DNA of 6,119 nucleotides from Phycisphaerales bacterium (lineage in GTDB: Bacteria > Planctomycetota > Phycisphaerae > SM23-33). Position numbers and translations under genes: made by a program. A model generated the notes under the pieces. That model worked only from the letters and a program-made list of their open reading frames with translations. It had not been told where the DNA came from and searched no databases. The stretch spans positions 21,861-27,979 of the forward strand of contig PMBX01000028.1 in the NCBI GenBank assembly GCA_003153915.1, written 5' to 3'. Positions 1 to 4,797 of this stretch are shown here, one piece after another. Numbering within the stretch: position 1 is the stretch's first letter; each line of letters starts with the position of its first letter.

Positions 1-157
1 CGGCAAAAGATGCCCCGTCCCTTCGGGTTTCGACAAAAACCGGCCATCCGCGGCGTCAGCCTCCTCGACAACCCACTGCGGGTTACTTGTGTCGGCCTTC
101 CTTGCGTCTGTCCAGTTTTTGTCGAAACGCGGCTCATGGGTCATTCTGTTAGGGACT
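1..157. other. Non-coding left edge, 3' flank of pfk
   Basis: No open frame here has a plausible start, ribosome binding site or recognisable protein. The stretch lies downstream of the minus-strand phosphofructokinase gene, so it would be read as its 3' untranslated region. It holds a 14-bp inverted repeat (listed separately), and inside that a small hairpin, AACCC (70-74) with GGGTT (80-84) and a 5-nt loop. No classic GC stem followed by a run of T on the minus strand was seen. Whatever gene lies to the left is outside the window. Confidence 0.6.
27..128. repeat. 14-bp perfect inverted repeat, 102 bp end to end
   Basis: GTTTCGACAAAAAC at 27-40 is the exact reverse complement of GTTTTTGTCGAAAC at 115-128. 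Beyond one mismatch on each side, two more base pairs match both inward (42-43 with 112-113) and outward (24-25 with 130-131). A smaller hairpin (70-84) sits in the 74-bp interior. The layout suits a folded 3' untranslated RNA or a small miniature-transposon-like element. No convincing target-site duplication flanks it, so the mobile-element reading is weak. Confidence 0.6.
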
Positions 158-1258
158 CTAAGGTTCGACGTCGCCGAAGGATGTCCCGATCGCTCTGGCG
201 ACCTGTATCAGGATGTCGTCTATGGGAACGGTCCGTACCTTTCCGGCCACCTCCGTAATCGGCACGGAGTCGATCCGTCCCTGCTGCTGCACGACCATCC
301 TTCCGAACTGGCCCGCCGACAGCAGCTTAAAGGCCTGGTATCCAAACTCGGTGGCCAGTATGCGGTCGTGGGGCGTGGGGGTTCCTCCCCGCTGGATGTG
401 CCCCAGGACAATGGCGCGGCTCTCCAGGCCGGTGCGCTTCTCCAACTCATCGGAGACAAACTTGCCCACGCCTCCCAGGCGGATGGGATCGGGTGAGGTT
501 TCATCGATGTGGCTGACGAACTGCTTGCCACCGGCGGGCACGGCGCCTTCGCCGACGGCGATGATGGTGAAGCCCTTTCCGACTTGGCGGCGATACAGGC
601 ACTTGGCGGCAACCTTGTCCAGGTCGAAGGGAATCTCGGGAATCAGGATCACGTCAGCGCCGCTGGCAAGTCCCGCGTGCAGGGCGATCCACCCGGCGTA
701 ACGGCCCATCAGTTCCACCACCATCACGCGGTGATGGCTGGAGGCGGTAGTGTGGACCTTGTCCAGGGCGTCGGAGGCGGTGTTGACGGCGGTGTCGTGG
801 CCGAAGGTGATCTCCGTGGCCCACAGGTCGTTGTCGATAGTCTTGGGCACGCCCACGATGTTCAGTCCCCGGGCGATCAGGTCGGCCGCCCCGGTCATCG
901 TGCCGTCTCCGCCGATGACCACCATCGCGTCCAGTCCGGCGGCGTTGAAGTGCCTGACCACCTGGTCGCGGACATCGCGAAGGACCCACTTGCCGTCGCC
1001 GTCGGGCATGGCGTACTTGGCGGGGTTGGCCTTGTTGCAGGAACCGAGAATCGTCCCGCCGGCGGTCAGGATGCCGCTGACATCCTGGTTGGTCAGGACA
1101 CGGAGGCGGTTTTCGATCAGGCCAAGGTAGCCGTCTTCTATGCCGACAACCTCCCCCCCTCCGTTCATGGTCGCCTTGGCCACGGCTCGAATGACGGCAT
1201 TGAGACCGGGGCAATCCCCCCCGCCGGTGAGTATTCCGATCCGTTTCAACGTCTTCAT
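158..1258 (-). CDS. pfkA: 6-phosphofructokinase, group III (ATP-type signature)
   Basis: This 366-residue cytoplasmic enzyme is predicted to phosphorylate fructose 6-phosphate to fructose 1,6-bisphosphate, the committed step of glycolysis. The sequence shows the N-terminal nucleotide loop GGGDCPGLNAVIR (12-24), GGDGT (116-120), PKTIDND with the catalytic-base Asp142 (138-144), MGRYAGW (184-190), EGA (237-239) and GHIQRGG (286-292). Family knowledge: Gly at residue 119 goes with ATP use, while pyrophosphate enzymes have Asp there; Lys139 replaces the Gly of the E. coli enzyme and is typical of group III. ATP is therefore the likely phosphoryl donor, but pyrophosphate use is not excluded. The start at 1258 is chosen because AGGAG (1266-1270) lies 7 nt upstream and the preceding 24 in-frame codons do not resemble the family. 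The stop is TAG. It is divergent from the PilZ gene. Confidence 0.95.
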   Translation of the reverse strand: MKTLKRIGILTGGGDCPGLNAVIRAVAKATMNGGGEVVGIEDGYLGLIENRLRVLTNQDVSGILTAGGTILGSCNKANPAKYAMPDGDGKWVLRDVRDQVVRHFNAAGLDAMVVIGGDGTMTGAADLIARGLNIVGVPKTIDNDLWATEITFGHDTAVNTASDALDKVHTTASSHHRVMVVELMGRYAGWIALHAGLASGADVILIPEIPFDLDKVAAKCLYRRQVGKGFTIIAVGEGAVPAGGKQFVSHIDETSPDPIRLGGVGKFVSDELEKRTGLESRAIVLGHIQRGGTPTPHDRILATEFGYQAFKLLSAGQFGRMVVQQQGRIDSVPITEVAGKVRTVPIDDILIQVARAIGTSFGDVEP

Positions 1259-1265
1259 CTCCGCG

Positions 1266-1270
1266 CTCCT
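1266..1270 (-). promoter_or_regulatory. Ribosome binding site of pfkA
   Basis: AGGAG on the minus strand lies 7 nt before the ATG at 1258. It decides between this start and the in-frame ATG 24 codons further upstream (1330), which has no comparable site. Confidence 0.8.
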
Positions 1271-1334
1271 ATGCCTGGCCCGTACACCGTGACGGCGGTT
1301 TCCAACCGATCCGCTGGCTGGGCGGACCAATACC

Positions 1335-1363
1335 TCTATAATCTATCGGCCCGCAATTGCCGA
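1335..1363 (-). promoter_or_regulatory. Possible pfkA promoter
   Basis: On the minus strand, TCGGCA (1358-1363) and TATAGA (1335-1340) are spaced by 17 bp and each match the sigma-70 consensus at 4 of 6 positions. The -10 overlaps the opposite-strand TATAAT of the PilZ gene, so the two promoters would compete for polymerase. The match is only moderate. Confidence 0.3.
1337..1342 (+). promoter_or_regulatory. -10 box (TATAAT) upstream of the PilZ gene
   Basis: A perfect TATAAT lies 58 bp before the PilZ start codon in otherwise GC-rich DNA. The hexamer 17 bp upstream (CTGGCT, 1314-1319) is a poor -35 and there is no extended -10 TG. The promoter may therefore be weak or need an activator. Confidence 0.45.
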
Positions 1364-1364
1364 T
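1345..1364. repeat. Inverted repeat ATCGGC-8-GCCGAT between pfkA and the PilZ gene
   Basis: ATCGGC (1345-1350) and GCCGAT (1359-1364) are exact reverse complements with an 8-bp spacer. The pair begins just downstream of the TATAAT box and covers the putative -35 of pfkA. A second inverted pair overlaps it: GCCCGC (1349-1354) with GCGGGC (1373-1378). Either a repressor operator acting on both genes or an RNA hairpin near the 5' end of the PilZ transcript is possible. Short arms make chance a real alternative. Confidence 0.4.
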
Positions 1365-1400
1365 GAAAATAAGCGGGCAACTGGTTTGCAGGAGTAACGG

Positions 1401-1757
1401 ATGCCTCCCACATCCAAAGCCGATCGCCGCCGCCACCGCCGATACCCGATGGGTCGAAGCATTCATTTCCACCACGGGCCGACAAAACGGGCCTTCCCCG
1501 GCCGATGTGTGGACATATCCCAAAGCGGCCTGATGATGTATGTCCCGGTGTCCACACCGGTCAAACCAGGCCAGCCCATCCGTCTCAGCGTCACCGGACC
1601 GACCCCGCCGGACATCTCTGCCTTGGCGGATGGCACACTGGAGGCCACCATCGTCCGCGTGGAGCGCCGCGGCCTGCTGACAATGGGAAAACTCGCCGTC
1701 GGCGTGGAATTCCTCCCCGCTTGCGACACGCCCTCCTGCCTAACCGATCCTTCATGA
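1401..1757 (+). CDS. PilZ-domain protein (predicted cyclic-di-GMP binder)
   Basis: This 118-residue protein consists of little more than one PilZ domain, a beta-barrel that binds the second messenger cyclic di-GMP and passes the signal on by protein contact. Seen in the sequence: an arginine-rich N-terminus (RRRHRR, 9-14) supplying the RxxxR motif, then DISQSG (38-43) matching the D/NxSxxG motif, and a C-terminal GVEF strand typical of the fold. Both ligand motifs look intact. No signal peptide or membrane segment is visible, so a cytoplasmic location is likely. AGGAG (1390-1394) sits 6 nt before the ATG and supports the start; the stop is TGA. It converges on the galactosidase gene with a 75-bp gap and is divergent from pfkA. 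Its partner or target process cannot be told from the window. Confidence 0.8.
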   Translation: MPPTSKADRRRHRRYPMGRSIHFHHGPTKRAFPGRCVDISQSGLMMYVPVSTPVKPGQPIRLSVTGPTPPDISALADGTLEATIVRVERRGLLTMGKLAVGVEFLPACDTPSCLTDPS

Positions 1758-1832
1758 ATACGGGAAAACCGTGATACCTGGCGAGCAGGGTGTCGTCAAA
1801 GCAGCCTGATTCCCTACCGGCAATTCCCGATT
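1758..1832. other. Convergent intergenic gap
   Basis: This 75-bp gap separates the 3' ends of the PilZ gene and melA. It contains only a weak ACGG-GAAAA-CCGT hairpin (4-bp stem) and a repeated ATTCCC. No convincing terminator was found for either gene. Confidence 0.5.
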
Positions 1833-3170
1833 CTATTGGTATTTCGGCAGCATGTCTCCGTGGGCCTCGATGAGGTCGTCGCAGAGGCCGCGAATCTGGT
1901 CGAGCGTCAATTCAGCCGCGGTGTGTGGGTCCAGCATGGCGGCGTGGTAGATCGCCTCGCGGTTGTGCTCCAAGGCGGCTTGGACGGTAAGCAATTGCAC
2001 GTTGATATTGGTGCGGTTCAACGCCGCCAATTGCTCTGGCAACTCGCCCACATAGCATCCCTGCACGCCGTTGGCGTCCACCAGGCAGGGGACTTCCACC
2101 ACCGCCTTGGCGGGAAGATTGGTAATCAGGCCGGTGTTGAGCACGTTTCCACCGATGCTGGCGGCTGAACCGGTTTCCATCGCCTGCATGATGTCGGCGG
2201 CATATTCGTCGCTGTGTTCGTGGCCAAGCCTGGTGCTCTTGAGCAATTCGTCCCGCTGCTTGTTCCATCGCTGGATCTGGTCCACGCAACGTCGGGGATA
2301 TTCGTCCAACGGAATGTTGAACTCACCCACCAGTTCGGGATGACGGCTGTTGATCCAATAGGGCATGTACTCGCTGGTATGCTCGGAGGATTCCGTCACG
2401 TAGTAACCGAAATGCCGCAGCACCTCCATGCGGACCATGTCGCCGTGTTTGGGCGCGCCCGTGAGACGGGCCTGGCGGTTCTTCTCCCCCGCCCGTTGGC
2501 GGACCTGGGGATAGAGGTCCTTGTCCCCGTCACGAACCTCCAGCAGCCAGGCCTGATGATTGATGCCGGCGATCTTCCACTGAAGGTTGCCCACCCCATC
2601 GAGCATCCCCAGGCGATGCAACAGATGGGCGGCGCATACCTGCACGGAGTGGCATAGGCCGACGGTCTTGGCGCGGCTGCCCAGTAGCACCGCCCCGGTG
2701 ACGATGGCCATGGGATTGGTGTAATTGAGCATCCATGCATTGGGGCAGACGGCCTCCATGTCGGCGGCGAAGTCCAGCATGACTGGGATTGTCCGCAGGC
2801 CGCGAAAAATCCCACCGATACCGATTGTGTCGCCGATGGTTTGTCGCAGGCCGTATTTCTTGGGTACCTCGAAGTCGATGACCGTGCTGGGTTCGTAACC
2901 GCCCACCTGGATGGCGTTAATGACGTAGTCCGCCCCGGCAAGGGCTTCCTGCCGGTTGGCGACCCCCAGGTGCGCGGAGATCGTTGCCCTTCCACTGTTG
3001 ACGCCTGCATTGAGCGCCTCAGCGACCAGCTTGGACTCCTTCAGTCGCCGGCCGTCGATATCGTAAAGCGCGAAATGCGAGTCGCGCAACACCGGGGACA
3101 ACATGCAGTCGCCGACGATGTTCCTGACGAAGACGGTGCTACCGGCACCCATGAATGTGATCTTGGCCAT
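1833..3170 (-). CDS. melA: GH4 alpha-galactosidase (melibiase, MelA-like)
   Basis: This 445-residue cytoplasmic enzyme is predicted to hydrolyse alpha-galactosides such as melibiose. Family GH4 uses NAD+ and a divalent metal, usually Mn2+, in a redox elimination-addition mechanism. Visible features are the N-terminal Rossmann motif GAGS (8-11), IGDTIGIGGIFRGLR (112-126), NYTNPMA (149-155), GLCHSVQ (171-177) with metal-ligand candidate Cys173, GINHQ (202-206) with metal-ligand candidate His205, and ESSEHTSEY (260-268). Within GH4 the four residues Cys-His-Ser-Val are associated with alpha-galactosidases, while glucosidases, glucuronidases and phospho-glycosidases carry other versions. A uronidase or alpha-glucosidase specificity remains possible. 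The length is normal for the family. The start at 3170 has AGGAGG 5 nt upstream; an in-frame ATG at 3245 adds 25 residues that do not fit the Rossmann N-terminus. The regulator gene lies 229 bp upstream on the same strand. No transporter is adjacent. Confidence 0.9.
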   Translation of the reverse strand: MAKITFMGAGSTVFVRNIVGDCMLSPVLRDSHFALYDIDGRRLKESKLVAEALNAGVNSGRATISAHLGVANRQEALAGADYVINAIQVGGYEPSTVIDFEVPKKYGLRQTIGDTIGIGGIFRGLRTIPVMLDFAADMEAVCPNAWMLNYTNPMAIVTGAVLLGSRAKTVGLCHSVQVCAAHLLHRLGMLDGVGNLQWKIAGINHQAWLLEVRDGDKDLYPQVRQRAGEKNRQARLTGAPKHGDMVRMEVLRHFGYYVTESSEHTSEYMPYWINSRHPELVGEFNIPLDEYPRRCVDQIQRWNKQRDELLKSTRLGHEHSDEYAADIMQAMETGSAASIGGNVLNTGLITNLPAKAVVEVPCLVDANGVQGCYVGELPEQLAALNRTNINVQLLTVQAALEHNREAIYHAAMLDPHTAAELTLDQIRGLCDDLIEAHGDMLPKYQ

Positions 3171-3175
3171 CGAAA

Positions 3176-3181
3176 CCTCCT
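3176..3181 (-). promoter_or_regulatory. Ribosome binding site of melA
   Basis: A perfect AGGAGG on the minus strand, 5 nt before the ATG at 3170. It fixes the start and rejects the in-frame ATG at 3245. Confidence 0.85.
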
Positions 3182-3207
3182 GATCCGTCGCGGTAAACGT
3201 TGCTTCC

Positions 3208-3220
3208 TGTTGACATGCGC
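3208..3220 (+). promoter_or_regulatory. Candidate operator upstream of melA (TGTTGACATGCGC)
   Basis: TGTTGACATGCGC matches TGTTGACAAGCGC in the regulator promoter (4689-4701, minus strand) at 12 of 13 positions. It also belongs to an inverted pair: CCTGTTG (3206-3212) and CAACAGG (3243-3249), with flanks that extend the match if one bulge is allowed. It lies 38-50 bp upstream of the melA start codon. Binding by the neighbouring XylR-like protein is inferred, not shown. Confidence 0.4.
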
Positions 3221-3250
3221 TATCCGACACACCGAGGCCAGACAACAGGG

Positions 3251-3279
3251 AATTTACGGCATAGGTGGGAAGGACACAA
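3251..3279 (-). promoter_or_regulatory. Possible melA promoter
   Basis: On the minus strand TTGTGT (3274-3279) and TAAATT (3251-3256) are separated by 17 bp, matching consensus at 3 and 4 of 6 positions. The resulting leader of about 70 nt would contain the candidate operator. The match is weak and an activator-dependent or different promoter is possible. Confidence 0.22.
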
Positions 3280-3399
3280 TCCTTTTAGCTGCGCGCACCT
3301 CCAATTTCGCGAGAGCCAAGTGGGATGCCCGCGCCCTTTTCATCACTACATGCCCAAAAGCGCGTGCGCATAGATCAAAACGACTTTTATGAAGGGCCA

Positions 3400-4581
3400 T
3401 TACGACCCGCCGGCCTGTCCCGAGTGGTGCAAACGTGCCTGTTTTCGAAAGACCGTGGGAGGCACGCCGACTTCCCTTCGAAAGATAACGCAGAGGCTCT
3501 GGGCATTACTGAACCCAGCGCCCTTGGCGATCGTCGCGATGGATCCATGGCCGTCGAGCAGGAGCTTCTTGGCGCGTTCCACATGGGCACGGCGGACTTC
3601 CGCCGCCGGACCGCGGCCCAGACTGGCCTTGAATCGCTGTTCCAAAGACCGTCGGGAAACACCTAGGATCTTCAGTAGATCGCCAATACGGATCGGGGAG
3701 GTAGTATTGTCGTGAATATGTTTGATCGCCTCGGCGACCAACGGATCTTCCACGGCCACTGTATCCGTGGATTGCCGCGCCACAACGCCCTTGGGGGCAA
3801 TCAAGACCGGTTCGGAAGGCGCCGGTCGTCCGGCCATCAGATCGTCCAATACTTTGGCGGACTCAAAACCGACCTGGACCCAGTCGGGATCCACGCTGGA
3901 CAAGGGCGGATCGGAAAATTCACAAACAAGGTCCTCGTCGTCCACTCCCAAAGTGGCCACTTCCTCCGGTACGCGAAGGCCCAATATGCGGCAGGCGACC
4001 GTCAGCCGGCGGTTGGTGATGTCGTTGGTCGTGAAAACTCCCACGGGCTTGGGCAACGCCGTAAGCCACCGCTGCAACTCCGCCAATAGGCTCTCCCAGT
4101 CGTCAACGATGGTGGCGTTGATCCTGGGGACCGTATACGTCGCGCAGGTGAAGCCCGCCTGCGCGAGCCTCCGCTCAAACCCATGCCCTCGCTGGATAGC
4201 GCTGAAACCGGAGGCGGCGCCGAGGTATCCGAAGTGGCGAAAACCCCGCTGGAGCAGATGCTCTGCCGCTTCCCGACCGACGGCCAGGTCGTCGGGACCG
4301 ACGCGCGGAAGCCCCGGATCGGCCAGTGACGCGGCACACAACACCACCGCCAACTTGGAGTCCCGCAGAACCTGGCACATCTCGGTCGAGGAGGAATACG
4401 CGATGATGCCGTCGCATTCCCAGTATCGCGTGGACTTAACCGGCGCCGCGGCACCCAGCGGGTCCACCGAGAACGTCCAGTTAGGCTGTTGCCTTGCGTA
4501 CTTTGCCACGCCGCGAATAATTTCACAACGGAACGGCCTTGCGGTGTCTATCAAGACAGCTATTCTAAGTTGTTTTGCCAC
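3400..4581 (-). CDS. XylR-like sugar-responsive transcription regulator (LacI-type ligand domain + AraC-type HTH)
   Basis: This 393-residue cytoplasmic DNA-binding protein has a periplasmic-binding-protein-like sugar sensor of the LacI/GalR kind (about residues 5-270). Typical blocks are RGVAKYAR (23-30), VGPDDLAVGREAAEHLL (94-110), GLRVPEEVATLGVDD (201-215) and DPPLSSV (224-230). An AraC-type DNA-binding domain follows (about 279-380), with helix-turn-helix units near 297-318 and 346-368. The architecture and length match E. coli XylR (about 392 residues), but the effector sugar cannot be deduced from this, and the neighbouring alpha-galactosidase points to a galactoside-derived ligand. Translation starts at GTG: an AGGTGA-like site (GAGG, 4589-4592) lies 7 nt upstream, and the nearby ATG at 4586 is in another frame. 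The stop is TAA. It probably controls melA downstream and its own promoter. Confidence 0.88.
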   Translation of the reverse strand: MAKQLRIAVLIDTARPFRCEIIRGVAKYARQQPNWTFSVDPLGAAAPVKSTRYWECDGIIAYSSSTEMCQVLRDSKLAVVLCAASLADPGLPRVGPDDLAVGREAAEHLLQRGFRHFGYLGAASGFSAIQRGHGFERRLAQAGFTCATYTVPRINATIVDDWESLLAELQRWLTALPKPVGVFTTNDITNRRLTVACRILGLRVPEEVATLGVDDEDLVCEFSDPPLSSVDPDWVQVGFESAKVLDDLMAGRPAPSEPVLIAPKGVVARQSTDTVAVEDPLVAEAIKHIHDNTTSPIRIGDLLKILGVSRRSLEQRFKASLGRGPAAEVRRAHVERAKKLLLDGHGSIATIAKGAGFSNAQSLCVIFRREVGVPPTVFRKQARLHHSGQAGGS

Positions 4582-4585
4582 GTCA

Positions 4586-4592
4586 TCACCTC
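4586..4592 (-). promoter_or_regulatory. Ribosome binding site favouring a GTG start
   Basis: GAGGTGA on the minus strand places the GAGG core 7 nt before GTG at 4581. The overlapping ATG at 4586 is out of frame with the regulator, so the GTG is the true start. Confidence 0.7.
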
Positions 4593-4669
4593 ACACGTCT
4601 CGTGTTATTTACATCTTAACCGATACACCATATCCTCGTGCACGCTTTTTTACAATAAAGCCGCAGTAA

Positions 4670-4694
4670 TTTAATATTAAAGCGCATCGCGCTT
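4670..4694. repeat. Two abutting palindromes in the regulator promoter
   Basis: TTTAATATTAAA (4670-4681) is a perfect 12-bp palindrome over the -10 box. It overlaps by two bases AAGCGCATCGCGCTT (4680-4694), with 6-bp perfect arms and a 3-bp centre, which fills the spacer. Such dyads are typical of operators for dimeric regulators. Confidence 0.6.
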
Positions 4695-4699
4695 GTCAA
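4671..4699 (-). promoter_or_regulatory. Promoter of the XylR-like regulator
   Basis: On the minus strand a perfect TTGACA (4694-4699) is followed after 17 bp by TATTAA (4671-4676), 4 of 6 to the -10 consensus. It implies a 5' leader of roughly 80 nt. The spacer and the -10 are covered by palindromes and the -35 lies inside the motif shared with the melA upstream region, which suggests autoregulation. Confidence 0.6.
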
Positions 4700-4701
4700 C
4701 A
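4689..4701 (-). promoter_or_regulatory. Candidate operator in regulator promoter (TGTTGACAAGCGC)
   Basis: TGTTGACAAGCGC on the minus strand includes the -35 TTGACA and one arm of the GC palindrome. Its near-copy upstream of melA (3208-3220) differs at one base. Part of the match may only reflect the -35 box here, but the melA copy faces away from melA, so it is not that gene's -35. Confidence 0.4.
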
Positions 4702-4759
4702 TGCTTTTTAGAAAAAACGAGCGGCTTCAATATTTGTATTTAAGTCGCAATGTGGCCTG

Positions 4760-4789
4760 TTGCCTTCTTCCCCCAGAATGAAGTAGACT
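4760..4789 (+). promoter_or_regulatory. Possible pyrG promoter giving a leaderless mRNA
   Basis: TTGCCT (4760-4765) and TAGACT (4784-4789) are 18 bp apart and each match consensus at 4 of 6 positions. The ATG of pyrG begins 8 bp after the -10 box (A at 4798), about where transcription would start. This fits the absence of a Shine-Dalgarno. The match is moderate. Confidence 0.35.
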
Positions 4790-4797
4790 GCTGTTCC

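Larger units (their letters stand above)
4582..4797. other. AT-rich divergent intergenic region
   Basis: This 216-bp region between the regulator and pyrG is visibly AT-rich compared with the genes around it. It holds the regulator promoter with two palindromes, a longer inverted pair AAGCCGC (4658-4664) with GCGGCTT (4721-4727), and a probable pyrG promoter near its right end. No small gene was seen. Confidence 0.6.

Noticed and set aside
10..496. Plus-strand frames at the left edge (10-258 and 89-496)
   Set aside because: They run into the antisense of pfkA, lack ribosome binding sites and have no protein-like pattern.
1259..1330. Upstream ATG start for pfkA adding 24 residues
   Set aside because: The added residues are arginine-rich and unlike the family N-terminus, and the ribosome binding site at 1266-1270 serves the ATG at 1258.
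509..1366. 285-residue plus-strand open frame opposite pfkA
   Set aside because: It is rich in Gly, Val, Asp and His in the way mirror frames of GC-rich genes are, shows no domain, and overlaps conserved phosphofructokinase motifs.
1766..1784. ACGG-GAAAA-CCGT hairpin as terminator between the convergent genes
   Set aside because: A 4-bp stem without a following T-run on either strand is too weak.
3171..3245. Upstream ATG start for melA adding 25 residues
   Set aside because: AGGAGG at 3176-3181 marks the start at 3170, where the Rossmann fold begins as in other GH4 enzymes.
3356..3370. AAAAGCGCGTGCGCA as a third operator copy or a terminator for the regulator gene
   Set aside because: It resembles the GC dyad at 4680-4694 only with a one-base gap, and as a hairpin its stem is just 3-4 bp, so neither reading is secure.
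4605..4613. TTATTTACA as a DnaA box and the AT-rich region as a replication origin
   Set aside because: It is a single imperfect match (7 of 9) with no cluster of boxes and no dnaA or dnaN nearby; the AT-richness is explained by two promoters.
3722..4669. 315-residue plus-strand open frame opposite the regulator
   Set aside because: It is a mirror frame of the XylR-like gene, Ser/Arg/Thr-rich with no domain, and it runs through the regulator's promoter region.
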